Origin: Clostridiales bacterium
Lineage (GTDB): Bacteria > Bacillota_A > Clostridia > Oscillospirales > Oscillospiraceae
Length of the DNA stretch: 64,000 nucleotides
Direction: 5' to 3'
NCBI GenBank assembly: GCA_004553625.1
Contig: SFKX01000007.1
Coordinates: forward strand, 1-64,000
The position numbers were made by a program, and so were the translations under genes. Of the stretch, positions 42,089-51,606 are shown piece after piece. Each line of letters begins with the position of its first letter. Position 1 is the stretch's first letter. The notes under the pieces were generated by a model, which saw only the letters and a program-made list of their open reading frames with translations, was not told the origin of the DNA and searched no databases.

Positions 42089-43011
42089 TCTACCTTGACA
42101 GGGTGGCCCAGCAGCCAGGCCGAGGCCGCCATCCTGCGTTTGCCCGGGGCCTGCAGCTCCGTCACGAGGACGGTCTTTCCTCCGCCGCAGGCTATCTCCA
42201 GCCCCGTCTTGCCCGCGGCCACCACACTGCCCGGCGCCTTGTCCGTCACGGTCTGCGTATACTCCGCCTTGTAGACCTTGAGCGTGTCCTTGCCCAGGCG
42301 CATCGTGGCGACGGGCCAGGGGTCCAGGCCACAGATGTGCTTTATTATCTCGCGCGGTGTCTTTGCCCAGTCTATGGGGCAGATGCTCTTATCCAGCTGT
42401 TTTACGTAGCTGGCCTGCTCGTGCGGCTGAGGCGTCCTGGGTGCGGTCCCGGCCTCGATATCGTGCAGGGTGCGGACAAGCAGCTTTGCGCCCATGTCCG
42501 CCAGGCGGTCGAAGAGCTCGCCCGCCGTCTCGTACTCGCCTATGGGCGTCTCCTCCGTGTATATGATGTCGCCCGCGTCCATGTCGTGGGCAAGGTACAT
42601 CGTCGTGACGCCGGACTTCTCATCCCCGTTCAGGACAGCCCACTGTATGGGCGCGGCGCCGCGGTATTTGGGCAGCAGCGAGCCGTGTACGTTCACACTG
42701 CCCAGCCTGGGAATGGCCAGAACCTCATCGGGCAGGATCTTGCCGTAGGCCACCACAGCCAGCACGTCTGGCTCCAGGGTTCTGAGCGTCTCCGACGCCT
42801 CCTGCGTGCGCATACTGGCGGGCTGGTATACGTCTATGCCGCGCTCGACTGCAAGCTCCTTGACCGGCGACCAGGCGGGCTTCATGCCCCTGTCGCGCGG
42901 CTTATCAGGCTGAGTGAACACCGCCGCGACCTCGAAATCCGCATCCAGCAGCGCTTTGAGCGAGGCCGAGGCAAAGTCCGGCGTTCCCATAAACACGACG
43001 CGGAGGCTCAT
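42085..43011 (-). CDS. fmt: Methionyl-tRNA formyltransferase
   Basis: 308 aa. FMGTPDFASASLKAL at the N-terminus, NVHGSLLPKYRGAAPIQWAV (catalytic Asn/His) and LAHDMDAGDIIY. Makes initiator fMet-tRNA. It overlaps def by 4 bp, so formylation and deformylation genes are coupled. Confidence 0.97.
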   Translation of the reverse strand: MSLRVVFMGTPDFASASLKALLDADFEVAAVFTQPDKPRDRGMKPAWSPVKELAVERGIDVYQPASMRTQEASETLRTLEPDVLAVVAYGKILPDEVLAIPRLGSVNVHGSLLPKYRGAAPIQWAVLNGDEKSGVTTMYLAHDMDAGDIIYTEETPIGEYETAGELFDRLADMGAKLLVRTLHDIEAGTAPRTPQPHEQASYVKQLDKSICPIDWAKTPREIIKHICGLDPWPVATMRLGKDTLKVYKAEYTQTVTDKAPGSVVAAGKTGLEIACGGGKTVLVTELQAPGKRRMAASAWLLGHPVKVE

Positions 43012-43538
43012 TCGCTCTCTTCCTCCCCGTCCTCGTCCTCCATCCAGCTGCCGGTCTCAAGCTCCTCATCCGTGAGCATCCGCTCCGCTACGGAGGTGAA
43101 CACCACACCCTCGAGGTGGTCTATCTCATGGCAGAGGCAGCGGGCGGTCAGGCCCTCGCCCTTGACCTCGAAGCTCTTGCCGTATCTGTCCTGCGCGCGC
43201 ACGGTGACCTCCATCGGCCTTGTGACCAGGCCGAAGCGGCCGGGGACGGAGAGGCAGCCCTCCGGGCCGTACTGTTCGCCGGAGCGCTCGACTATCTCTG
43301 GGTTCACGAGCTCGATGACATATGGCCGCTCGTTCTCCGGCACGTTCGTCTCCAGCACCAGTACCGCGCGGCGGAGCACGCCCACCTGCGGCGCGGCGAG
43401 CCCCACCCCGTCCGCGGACTCCAGCGTATCGCGCATGTCGTCCAAGAGCTGGTGGAACCTGTCGTCGAACTTCGTGACCTCCCGGCAGCGCTTATACAGC
43501 GAGGGGTCCTCGCTGGTGACTATCTTTCTCAGAGCCAT
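43008..43538 (-). CDS. def: Peptide deformylase
   Basis: 176 aa from ATG 43538 behind AGGAGG. All three motifs are present: GVGLAAPQVG, EGCLSVPG and CHEIDHLEGVVF. Removes the formyl group from new proteins. The acidic C-terminal tail (MEDEDGEEESE) is a little unusual. Confidence 0.97.
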   Translation of the reverse strand: MALRKIVTSEDPSLYKRCREVTKFDDRFHQLLDDMRDTLESADGVGLAAPQVGVLRRAVLVLETNVPENERPYVIELVNPEIVERSGEQYGPEGCLSVPGRFGLVTRPMEVTVRAQDRYGKSFEVKGEGLTARCLCHEIDHLEGVVFTSVAERMLTDEELETGSWMEDEDGEEESE

Positions 43539-43548
43539 TGGTATCCTC

Positions 43549-45798
43549 CTAATCCGAGGGATTGGTGTCCGCATACAGGGACACGCCCCGGTACTTTTTA
43601 TCTGTTGAGAACCTTATGACAAGGTCAGCCACGATGCGTCTCATGCCCTTTCCCGGCGGGGCGCAGAGCGTGACGCGGTAGCGGTATTTGTTATTGACCT
43701 TCAGAACGGGCAGCGGCGCAGGACCCAGCACCCTCGCGCCCTCGACTCCGCGCGTAGCCAGCGTCAGCTCGTCCCGCACCCGCGCTCCGCAGGCATGGAC
43801 TTCTTCTTCCACCAGCCCCGACATCGTTACGCACAAGAGCTCCGTAAATGGAGGCAGGTCCTCCAAACGCCGCAGCTCGATCTCCGAGCCGTAGAAACTC
43901 TCATAGTCCTGGGCAGCGGCCTGGCAGATGACCTCGTTCGACGGGGTAAAGGTCTGGATAACGGCGCGGCCCGGCTTCTCAAAGCGGCCGGAACGGCCCA
44001 CCACCTGAGTTATGAGCGAAAACGTACGCTCCGCAGCCCTGTAGTCCGCAGCGTACAGGCTTTGGTCCGCCGAGATGACGCCCACGAGCGTGACGTTCTC
44101 AAAGTTGAGGCCCTTCGTCACCATCTGAGTGCCGACCATTATCGGTATCCTCTCCTCGCGGAAGCGCTCGAGCAGCACGTCGTGGCCTCCGGCGGGCGCC
44201 ACCGTGTCCGTATCCATGCGCAGGACGCCCACGCCCGGGAAGAGCTCGCCCAGCTCCTCCTCCACCTTCTGCGTACCCGTCCCGACCCTGTGCAGGATGC
44301 CCCCGCACTCCGGACAGGACTCGTCCAGCGGCCTTGAATAGCCGCAGTGGTGACACATTAACCGCCTGTTGAAGCTGTGATAGGTCAGGCTGACGCTGCA
44401 ATTAGGGCATCTGTACACAAAGCCGCAGTTGCCGCAGGCGATGAGCCTGTTTGCGCCGCGCCTGTTCAGGAACAGGATGCTCTGCTCACCGGATTCCAGG
44501 TTCTTTTCCAGCTCGTCGCGCAGAAAAAGGCTTATGCTGCCCCCGTTGCCGCGGCGGAGCTCTTCTTTCATGTCCACCACCCGGACCGTCGGCAGCTCGC
44601 GCTCGTTATATCGCCCGGGCAGAGAGAAGTATGCGTATCTCCCCTGCTCTGCCATCCAGCGGCTCTCGACATCCGGAGTTGCGGAGCCGAGCAGCAGCAG
44701 CGCTCCGTCCTTGGCACAGCGGAACTTGGCCACGTCGCGCGCGTGGTATCTCGGCGCATTCTCGGACTTATATGTGTCCTCCTGCTCTTCGTCTATGATG
44801 ATGGCGCCCAGCTTTTCCAGCGGCGCGAACACGGCGCTCCTGGTCCCGATGACGACTCCGGCCTTGCCCTCTTTTATCCGCCGCCACTCGTCAAGGCGCT
44901 CGCCCGCCGAAAGGCTGCTGTGCAGCACGGCGATGTCGTCCCCGAAGTGCGAGGAAAAAGTCCTGAGCATCTGAGGCGTCAGCGCGATCTCCGGGACAAG
45001 CAGCAAGGCCGTCCTGCCCCGGCGGCGCAGCTCCGCGATGAGCCGGATATACACCGTTGTCTTGCCGCTTCCCGTTACACCGAAGAGAAGCGCAGCTGCG
45101 GCCCTATCCCCGCAGAGTTTGAGGATGCCGCGGCAGACCTTGTCCTGAGCGGGACTGAGCTCCGGCAGCGCTGCACGCTCCACGCCCGTTGCCAGCTCCG
45201 GCCGCCTGTATACCGGCACCTCCTGAAGCTCTATATAGCCCGCGCTGCACAGTGTTTTGACAGTCTGCGACGAGGCGCCCGTAAATTCCTTCAGGTCCTG
45301 CAGAGAAGCTCTGCCTATGGCGCACAGGGTTCTCAGCACTTCTGCCTGCTGGGGCGCTCTGCGGCCTCTTTTTTCCGCAGCCTCCGCCGCTTCCTCCGTC
45401 GGCACAGCGAGCGCGGCCATAGTCTGGAATTTCTCGTTTACCCGGCGTTTGCCGCCCTTGTACCAGAGCCCGGCAGGCAGCATGGCCTTTACTGCCTCGT
45501 AAACAGTGCAGAAAAACCTCTCGTGCATCCAGAGGGCCAGCTTTATCTGGTCCCCGGTCAGCAGAGGCTCAGCGTCCAGGACGCGCAGGACCGGCTTGAG
45601 CTTCTCAAACGGGCTGACCTCCGTCAGCGCCAGGACCACGCCTTCCGTCCGCCTGTTGGCGTTCGTGAACGGGACCTCCACTCGCACTCCGGGAAGCACG
45701 GATGCCGCCAGCTCCACCGGGATATTGTAGTCATAGGGCCTGTCCAGCCTGTACGGCACGCCCGACACGGCTATTCTGGCTATCGTCATCTGGGCCAT
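43549..45798 (-). CDS. priA: Primosomal protein N', replication-restart helicase
   Basis: 749 aa. Walker A LFGVTGSGKTTVYIRL, Walker B IIIDEEQEDTY, and two zinc-binding groups of Cys (CGNCGFVYRCPNC, CHHCGYSRPLDESCPECGG). N-terminal 3'-DNA-binding domain. It follows rpoZ after a small hairpin and comes 10 bp before def. Confidence 0.96.
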   Translation of the reverse strand: MAQMTIARIAVSGVPYRLDRPYDYNIPVELAASVLPGVRVEVPFTNANRRTEGVVLALTEVSPFEKLKPVLRVLDAEPLLTGDQIKLALWMHERFFCTVYEAVKAMLPAGLWYKGGKRRVNEKFQTMAALAVPTEEAAEAAEKRGRRAPQQAEVLRTLCAIGRASLQDLKEFTGASSQTVKTLCSAGYIELQEVPVYRRPELATGVERAALPELSPAQDKVCRGILKLCGDRAAAALLFGVTGSGKTTVYIRLIAELRRRGRTALLLVPEIALTPQMLRTFSSHFGDDIAVLHSSLSAGERLDEWRRIKEGKAGVVIGTRSAVFAPLEKLGAIIIDEEQEDTYKSENAPRYHARDVAKFRCAKDGALLLLGSATPDVESRWMAEQGRYAYFSLPGRYNERELPTVRVVDMKEELRRGNGGSISLFLRDELEKNLESGEQSILFLNRRGANRLIACGNCGFVYRCPNCSVSLTYHSFNRRLMCHHCGYSRPLDESCPECGGILHRVGTGTQKVEEELGELFPGVGVLRMDTDTVAPAGGHDVLLERFREERIPIMVGTQMVTKGLNFENVTLVGVISADQSLYAADYRAAERTFSLITQVVGRSGRFEKPGRAVIQTFTPSNEVICQAAAQDYESFYGSEIELRRLEDLPPFTELLCVTMSGLVEEEVHACGARVRDELTLATRGVEGARVLGPAPLPVLKVNNKYRYRVTLCAPPGKGMRRIVADLVIRFSTDKKYRGVSLYADTNPSD

Positions 45799-45824
45799 GT
45801 CCGTCTCCCTAACAAAGAGCTTTA

Positions 45825-45842
45825 GCGGGGCCTAAGCCCCGC
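45825..45842 (-). other. Intercistronic hairpin between rpoZ and priA
   Basis: 7-bp stem GCGGGGC / GCCCCGC with a 4-nt loop right after the rpoZ stop. Only CTCTTTG follows on the minus strand, so it is a weak terminator or a processing/stability element. Confidence 0.5.
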
Positions 45843-45843
45843 C

Positions 45844-46071
45844 TCACTCCTCAGTCGCCTCTTCTTCGGTCTCCTCCGCCTTCTCACGGATGGTCAGCTT
45901 GCCGGTATAGACTTCATCTATGGCCGTAGAAATGGGCTTGCGGTCCAGGACCTCGCCCTCCTCTTCGGCCTTCTGCGAGATGTCCCGCGCGCGGCGCGCG
46001 ACCAGGTTCACAAGCAGATAACGGCTGCCGACCTTATCAACAAGCTCGGCCATCGGGGGATAGAGCATCAT
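45844..46071 (-). CDS. rpoZ: RNA polymerase omega subunit
   Basis: 75 aa from ATG 46071 (AGAGGTG upstream). MMLYPPMAELVDKVGSRYLL, VNLVARRARDIS and KPISTAIDEVYTGKL are the omega pattern. The acidic Glu/Thr tail is common in Firmicutes. Start overlaps the gmk stop by 4 bp. Confidence 0.94.
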   Translation of the reverse strand: MMLYPPMAELVDKVGSRYLLVNLVARRARDISQKAEEEGEVLDRKPISTAIDEVYTGKLTIREKAEETEEEATEE

Positions 46072-46682
46072 GATATAAGCACCTCTGTAACTAGTTTTAT
46101 TCTGTCCGCCATCTTGCATTTTTCGGCGGTGATTATGGCGTCAAGTTCTTTTGCGGCGGTGTCCGGGTCGTCGTTCACTACGATGTAGCCGTATTTCCCG
46201 GCCTCGGCACACTCGCGTTTTGCCTGGAGAAGCCGTTCGCGGATCTTCTCGTCTGAGTCTGTATTGCGGTGGCGCAGCCTGCGCTCCAACTCCTCGCCCG
46301 AGGGCGGCAGGATGAACACCGTCACGGCGTCCGGGCAGCTTTTCTGTACCTGAGCCGCGCCCTGGACCTCTATGTCAAGCACGACGTTCGTCCCCTCCAG
46401 CAACCGGCTCTCGACGTAGCCTCTCGGCGTACCGTAGCGGTTGCCGACGTACTCCGCGTTCTCAAGCAGGAAGCCGCCGTCGGCCAGCTCCTGGAAGCGC
46501 TGTGGCGTGACGAAAAAGTAATCCTTCCCGTCCTCCTCGCCCGGTCTCGGCGGCCGCGTCGTCACCGAAACGGAAAAGCACACGTCCCCGCGCAGCTCCA
46601 TGAGCTTGCCTATGACCGTGCTCTTTCCGGCGCCGCTCGGGCCGGATATCACAACGAGCTTGCCCTTGTCATGCCTGTGCAT
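46068..46682 (-). CDS. gmk: Guanylate kinase
   Basis: 204 aa from ATG 46682, behind AGGGGGA. The P-loop is VISGPSGAGKSTVIGKL; the GMP-binding region is SVSVTTRPPRPGEEDGKDYF. It overlaps the end of remA by 14 bp. The frame can be extended to 46706, but no ribosome binding site supports that. Confidence 0.96.
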   Translation of the reverse strand: MHRHDKGKLVVISGPSGAGKSTVIGKLMELRGDVCFSVSVTTRPPRPGEEDGKDYFFVTPQRFQELADGGFLLENAEYVGNRYGTPRGYVESRLLEGTNVVLDIEVQGAAQVQKSCPDAVTVFILPPSGEELERRLRHRNTDSDEKIRERLLQAKRECAEAGKYGYIVVNDDPDTAAKELDAIITAEKCKMADRIKLVTEVLIS

Positions 46683-46938
46683 ACTCTTCGTCCCCCTGTT
46701 CGACAACGCTCCCGGCCCTAGCGGCCACGACCTCCGGCGTCAGCGCCGAGAGGAAGAGGTAACCACCATCCGTCACCAGGACGGATTTGGTCTTGCGGCC
46801 ATAGCTCGCGTCCACGAGCATGCCGCGCTCGCGCGAATCCTGGACCATGCGTTTTATCGGCGCCGAGTCTGGCGAGAGCACCGAAATGAGCCGCTCCGCG
46901 GCGACCAGACTGCCAAAGCCTATGTTTATCAGCTTCAT
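46669..46938 (-). CDS. remA: RemA-like extracellular matrix regulator (DUF370)
   Basis: 89 aa. Starts MKLINIGFGSLVAAERLISV, then SPDSAPIKRMVQDSRERGML and VLVTDGGYLFLSALTPEVVA, the complete DUF370 pattern. In B. subtilis RemA is a DNA-binding activator of matrix and osmoprotection genes. It lies between yicC and gmk, its usual place in Firmicutes. Confidence 0.94.
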   Translation of the reverse strand: MKLINIGFGSLVAAERLISVLSPDSAPIKRMVQDSRERGMLVDASYGRKTKSVLVTDGGYLFLSALTPEVVAARAGSVVEQGDEEYAQA

Positions 46939-46942
46939 ACGC

Positions 46943-47821
46943 TCACTCCACGTTCTGTATCTGCTCGCGTATCTTCTCTATCTCGGCCTTGAGCTCCACC
47001 ACCACGTGCGCTATGTCCGCGTTCTGGCATTTGGAGCCTATCGTGTTGGCCTCGCGGTTGAGTTCCTGGATGAGGAAGTCCATTTTCCGGCCAGCGGGGG
47101 ACTCGCCGTTCGTCAGGCCACGGAGCTGGGATATGTGGCTGCGCAGGCGGACCGTCTCCTCGTCCACGGCGATCTTGTCCGCAAAGATAGCCGCCTCCGT
47201 CAGCACCCGGCTTTCGTCAATATTCGCAGTCGCCAGGACCTCCTGCAGCTTCTGCTCGAGGCGCGCGCGGTATTCGGCCACTGTCTTGGGCGCGTTTTCC
47301 TCTACCACGCCGGTCAGGCGGGAGATCGTCTCCAGGCGCGCAAGCACGTCGTCGCGGAGCTTTTCGCCTTCGCGCAGGCGCATTGCGTCGTACTCCGTCA
47401 GCGCGCGTTCCAGTATCTCCGTGATGCCGGTCATCAGCGCGCTGCTGTCTATCTCACGCCTGTCCGTGCTCAGCACGTCCGGCAGGCGGCAGAGGCTCAT
47501 CACCGTCATGTCGTTCTGGAGGCCGAACTTTTCCGCCGCGGCGCTCAGGGCCTCGATATAGCCCTTGAGCAACGGCTCGTTCACGCGGACCTCCATGTCG
47601 TCCGAAGCGGACTGATCCACCGTTACGAACACGTCCACCTTGCCGCGCGAGATATGCCGGCCCACCGCAGCCTTGATCGGCTCCTCCGCGAAGAGCATAG
47701 TCCTCGGCAGCTTAACAGAGACATCCAGGTAACGGTTGTTCACGCTCTTGAGCTCGATACTCACGGAAAGGCCTTCGGCGCTGCCCTTGGCCCCGCCGTA
47801 GCCAGTCATGCTTTTTATCAT
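46943..47821 (-). CDS. yicC: YicC/YloC family endoribonuclease
   Basis: 292 aa from ATG 47821 (MIKSMTGYGGAKGSAEGLSV, the family's usual N-terminus). The DUF1732 C-terminal domain has GRKMDFLIQELNREANTIGS and a final coiled helix. It overlaps the RseC-like stop. Members are known to cleave RNA. Confidence 0.94.
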   Translation of the reverse strand: MIKSMTGYGGAKGSAEGLSVSIELKSVNNRYLDVSVKLPRTMLFAEEPIKAAVGRHISRGKVDVFVTVDQSASDDMEVRVNEPLLKGYIEALSAAAEKFGLQNDMTVMSLCRLPDVLSTDRREIDSSALMTGITEILERALTEYDAMRLREGEKLRDDVLARLETISRLTGVVEENAPKTVAEYRARLEQKLQEVLATANIDESRVLTEAAIFADKIAVDEETVRLRSHISQLRGLTNGESPAGRKMDFLIQELNREANTIGSKCQNADIAHVVVELKAEIEKIREQIQNVE

Positions 47822-48243
47822 ACGCTGTCCGCCCCGCATCCGATGATATTTGTTATCTCATAGGTTATTGGGTTTTTCTTGTGCCGCCTGCCCACCAGGA
47901 CGATGACTACAAAGCCCACGGCAAAGAAGCCGAAGCTCATCAGCATTGCCTGGGTCTCCGGCATGTCAAGCGCGGCGGCAATGGCATAGCCGATGAAGAA
48001 CAGCACGAAGGGTACCACATACACCAGAACCGCCGCGCCCAGCACGCGCGAGGTTGCGGTCTCTATCTCGACCTTGTCGCCCACGGCGGCGCCTATGGCG
48101 TTCCTGGCTTCGACCCTTATTTTCGAGGCGTAGTGGCATACCTCGCAGCTGCCGCAGTCGTCGCCGCAGGCCGTGCCGCGCAGGACCTCGACCTCGGCCT
48201 TTTCGGGTCCGGTCAGTTTTTTAATGATTGCATACTGAGTCAA
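47818..48243 (-). CDS. SoxR-reducing-system RseC/MucC family protein
   Basis: 141 aa from TTG 48243 behind AGGAGG. A Cys cluster CGDDCGSCEVCHYASKIRVE is near residues 26-45, followed by two membrane helices (about 68-90 and 98-118) and a basic tail. RseC-family proteins pair with Rnf-type electron carriers or stress regulation. The position between cdaR and yicC gives no direct clue. Confidence 0.88.
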   Translation of the reverse strand: MTQYAIIKKLTGPEKAEVEVLRGTACGDDCGSCEVCHYASKIRVEARNAIGAAVGDKVEIETATSRVLGAAVLVYVVPFVLFFIGYAIAAALDMPETQAMLMSFGFFAVGFVVIVLVGRRHKKNPITYEITNIIGCGADSV

Positions 48244-48256
48244 GCTGCTGCTCCTC

Positions 48257-49504
48257 CTAACTACGAACCTTGATGCCGATATTGTATTCGCCAACGGCTC
48301 CGGCGTCCGTAAAGCCGTCTACGACTATCCGGACAGGCACAAACATATCGCCGCTCTGCGTGATGTCTGAAAGGTCCGCCACAGCGCTGAGATTAGAGGG
48401 CTGGAGCTGGTCCAGCACGTCCTGCGGAGCCCTGATCCTGACTTCGAGGCTCTGCGTTGTAATCTCCTCAAGCGTATACCCGCTCGGCAGGTTCCGTGTG
48501 CTGATGTTCGTCACGGTGAACACCTTGGTGTCCACACCGGTGATCTCTATCTTGACATCCGCCTGAGCCACGCCCGTCACGTTCTCCACCCCGTTGGGCA
48601 GGGGGATGAGGTAGGTGTCCTGGTGAGTGAGCGAGAAATCCGTGAGGTCTATCGTCGCCAGGTCTATGCGGTTTATGCCGCTGACTATCTCTGTATCGCC
48701 GGAGATCATGATCTTGTTCGGCTCAATGCTGATGACCGTGTTCTCCTCCGTAGCGCCCGCGCCGTAGACGCACTGCACATACAGCGGAACTTCCTTCATC
48801 ATGCTTATCGGTATCGTGACCGTCACCGTCGGCACGTCGAACTCGAGTCCCTCGGACTCCATGGTGTTGCCGTCCTTGTCTATGAGGACAATGGGGATCT
48901 CCGCCGTCCTCGTCATCGTAAGGTCGTCGCCGCCCATTTCCGCATAGATATGGTCGATCTTTTCAAGCATGGACTCGGGTCCGGAGACCTTTATCGTCTT
49001 GGGCTCAAACTCGACCTCGCCCGCGATGTAGTTCTCCGCGGTGCTTCCGACAAACTTGGCCTCCACAGGCACGGACTTCGAGGACATCTTCGTCACGTCG
49101 AAGCTGATGGTCTGGGGGTTGCTGCTCACGAGGCTGACCGCGTCCTCATTGACGTTGTCCGGGTAAGTGAGGGTATAGTACTGCGTCAGCGTGCCGGTGG
49201 AGCTTATGAGCGAGACGTCTATTACCGCCTTCACGTCCGAAGCCGATAGCGTGCCTATGTTGCCCCTGGTACCGCTTATCTTCACCGAGACCGTCTCTGC
49301 GCTCACGTTCGTGACGACATAGCCCCTCGTCGCCTGGAGGGTATCCTCGCCTATGAGCATTACCTCCACGTTGTTGAAAGACTGTGTAATGATCTCCTCC
49401 TGAGTGCCGGTTATATACACCCAGATGAAAAGCGAGGCGATCAGTGATATGACGGCCCAGAAGACCTTGCTGTCCAACAGCTTGTTCTTTTTCTTGTTAG
49501 TCAT
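48257..49504 (-). CDS. cdaR: YbbR-domain protein, regulator of c-di-AMP synthesis
   Basis: 415 aa. One N-terminal membrane anchor (residues about 12-30, FWAVISLIASLFIWVYITGT) and four extracellular YbbR repeats (for example KTIKVSGPESMLEKIDHIYA and PNKIMISGDTEIVSGINRID). In Firmicutes CdaR binds CdaA and modulates it. Start overlaps the cdaA stop by 1 bp. Confidence 0.94.
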   Translation of the reverse strand: MTNKKKNKLLDSKVFWAVISLIASLFIWVYITGTQEEIITQSFNNVEVMLIGEDTLQATRGYVVTNVSAETVSVKISGTRGNIGTLSASDVKAVIDVSLISSTGTLTQYYTLTYPDNVNEDAVSLVSSNPQTISFDVTKMSSKSVPVEAKFVGSTAENYIAGEVEFEPKTIKVSGPESMLEKIDHIYAEMGGDDLTMTRTAEIPIVLIDKDGNTMESEGLEFDVPTVTVTIPISMMKEVPLYVQCVYGAGATEENTVISIEPNKIMISGDTEIVSGINRIDLATIDLTDFSLTHQDTYLIPLPNGVENVTGVAQADVKIEITGVDTKVFTVTNISTRNLPSGYTLEEITTQSLEVRIRAPQDVLDQLQPSNLSAVADLSDITQSGDMFVPVRIVVDGFTDAGAVGEYNIGIKVRS

Positions 49505-50370
49505 TACTTCTTCACCTTGAGTGTCCTTAGCGAAGCGATAAGCCCCGCGAGACCCTTTTTCTGCACCGTCTCCTCGTCCGGCATGAGCTCCGCTCTCAGT
49601 ATCTTCTCCAGCATCTCCGGCGTCAGGTGACGCTTGAGCATGCCGTCCATTGCAACAGAAATGGAACCCGTCTCCTCAGACACTATGACCACCACCGCAT
49701 CCGAGTGCTCGCTCATTCCAATGCCCGCGCGGTGCCTCATGCCAAGGTCGCTGCTGAGGCTCGCGTTCTGCGAGAGCGGCAGCATGCAGCCGCCGGCCGC
49801 CAAACGCCCTTCGCGGATTATCACCGCGCCATCGTGCAGGGGAGCCTTTACAAAGAAGATGTTCCGCAGCAGTTCGCTCGTAACGTCCGCGTTCACGATG
49901 GTACCCGTGCTCATCTGCTCGTTCAGGCTTATCATCCGCTCAAACACTATTAGCGCGCCCGTCTTGGATTCGGACATCGAGGCACAGGCCAGGACAGTCT
50001 GGTTTATCGTTGACTCAAAAGTCATAGGCGCGGAGCTACCGCCGAAAAAGTACATGAATCTGCCGCTGCCCATGCGCTCGAGCAAGCGCCGCAGCTCCGG
50101 CTGGAAGATTATCACCAGCGCAATAAAGCCGAGCTCCACCGTCGCCTTGAGGAACGAATTTATCATTCTCAGCTTCAGAAGGTCCGAAAGCCAGAGAGCC
50201 AGCAGTATGAAAACTATACCCCTTGCGACCCTCGTTGTATTCGTCCTTTTGATCAGCCCTATAGCGACATAGATGAGCACGGCGACAAGCAGGATATCAA
50301 CGATATCCGAAGCCTGTACTGTTAACATATAGTTTATTGCATTGGATAGTACGGATTTTATATTTTCCAT
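49504..50370 (-). CDS. cdaA: Diadenylate cyclase, membrane type
   Basis: 288 aa. Three membrane helices (residues 18-80), then the DAC domain with the catalytic DGA in PLHDGAVIIREGRLAAGG and RHR in LGMRHRAGIGMSEHSDAVVV. Makes c-di-AMP from two ATP. The glmM gene often found next is not here. It heads the cdaA-cdaR part of the long operon, with its own promoter. Confidence 0.96.
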   Translation of the reverse strand: MENIKSVLSNAINYMLTVQASDIVDILLVAVLIYVAIGLIKRTNTTRVARGIVFILLALWLSDLLKLRMINSFLKATVELGFIALVIIFQPELRRLLERMGSGRFMYFFGGSSAPMTFESTINQTVLACASMSESKTGALIVFERMISLNEQMSTGTIVNADVTSELLRNIFFVKAPLHDGAVIIREGRLAAGGCMLPLSQNASLSSDLGMRHRAGIGMSEHSDAVVVIVSEETGSISVAMDGMLKRHLTPEMLEKILRAELMPDEETVQKKGLAGLIASLRTLKVKK

Positions 50371-50440
50371 AAGCCTGTCCCCACAGCTTCCGTACCGCGC
50401 GCCTCGGCCAACTTGCCGGGGCGCAGCGATTAGTCATAGT

Positions 50441-50469
50441 ATTATACAATAAGTGGCCGAAAATAGCAA
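50441..50469 (-). promoter_or_regulatory. Promoter of cdaA-cdaR and downstream genes
   Basis: On the minus strand, -35 TTGCTA (50469-50464), 17-bp spacer, -10 TATAAT (50446-50441). The roughly 65-nt leader carries a hairpin (50399-50408 with 50415-50424, one mismatch) just before the ribosome binding site. Confidence 0.8.
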
Positions 50470-50475
50470 CTCCAT

Positions 50476-51606
50476 TTACGCGCCGCGCGCTGATTTGACG
50501 ATCTCTCTGAGAACCTGTGCCGCTCTCAGGACCGCGTTCGCAGAGTTGAATGGCGAAAAGCTGAAACGAACCGTGCCGCTTTCCAGCGTTCCAGCGCTCT
50601 CATGCGCCGTCGGCGCACAGTGCAGCCCCGCCCGGACGCAGACTCCGGCTCTGCCCAGGGCCTCGCCCAGTTCCTCGCAGCCAATGCGTCCATGCCGCAC
50701 GGACAGGACGCCGGACTGAGTCAGGCTGTCCGCCGCCGCGAACACCTCCAGGTCCGGTACGCTCTCAAGCGCCCCGGCCAGCAGGACCGTCAGCTCCCGC
50801 TCGTGAGCGCCTATCTCTGCCGTGCCGTGCGCCCTCACATATTGAGCTCCCGCCAACAGGCCTGCTATGCCGGGGATGTTGTGCGTCCCGGCCTCGAGTC
50901 TGTCCGGCAGAAAATCCGGCATGGACTGGCTGCGGCTTTCCGAGCCTGTGCCTCCAGCCATCAGCGGTCTGGCCTCGCCCCTGCACAGCAGCACGCCCGT
51001 CCCCTGTGGTCCGAGCAGCCCCTTGTGTCCGGGCATGGCGATGAACTCCGCTCCCAGACGGCGCGCGTCCACCTCCAGAACCCCCGCCGACTGCGAGGCG
51101 TCCACGATGAGCGGGACTCCGTATTCACGGCACAGCTCCGCTATCTCATAGATGGGCAGTATGAACCCGAACACATTCGAAACATGAGTGCACACAACGC
51201 AGGCCGCGCCGGGTATCTTGGACCGGAACGCCTCTATCGTCGAGGCGCTGTCGAACACCGGCGCCCAGGCGACGTCTACATCCGCGCCGAGCATTCTCAG
51301 CGGCCTCGTGACGGCATTGTGCTCCCAGCCTGATACGACTACGCGGTCCCCCGCGGAGACCAGCGTGTTGATGGCGATGTTCAGCCCGTGCGTTGCATTC
51401 ATGGTGAACACGACGTCCTCAGGCTCCGGAACCTTGAAGAGCTCCGCAAGGCACACGCGGCAATCATAGGCAGTTTCCGCGGCGCGAAGGGCAGGTCTGT
51501 GTCCTCCTCGTCCGGGACTTGCCATCGTGCGCATGGCGTTCTGGACGGCCATGTGTACGCTGCGCGGCTTCAGCAGACTGGTGGCGGCGCTGTCAAGGTA
51601 GATCAT
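50476..51606 (-). CDS. Aminotransferase class V, cysteine desulfurase-like
   Basis: 376 aa, PLP enzyme. MIYLDSAATSLLKPRSVHMA N-terminus, and the PLP lysine in MPGHKGLLGPQGTGVLL (near 194). His and Cys in GVCVRAGLHCAPTAHESAGT match Csd/SufS-like sulfur- or selenium-mobilising enzymes. It overlaps the DUF3343 gene by 4 bp. This pair is widespread in Firmicutes and thought to serve sulfur or selenium metabolism. Not clearly the housekeeping IscS. Confidence 0.88.
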   Translation of the reverse strand: MIYLDSAATSLLKPRSVHMAVQNAMRTMASPGRGGHRPALRAAETAYDCRVCLAELFKVPEPEDVVFTMNATHGLNIAINTLVSAGDRVVVSGWEHNAVTRPLRMLGADVDVAWAPVFDSASTIEAFRSKIPGAACVVCTHVSNVFGFILPIYEIAELCREYGVPLIVDASQSAGVLEVDARRLGAEFIAMPGHKGLLGPQGTGVLLCRGEARPLMAGGTGSESRSQSMPDFLPDRLEAGTHNIPGIAGLLAGAQYVRAHGTAEIGAHERELTVLLAGALESVPDLEVFAAADSLTQSGVLSVRHGRIGCEELGEALGRAGVCVRAGLHCAPTAHESAGTLESGTVRFSFSPFNSANAVLRAAQVLREIVKSARGA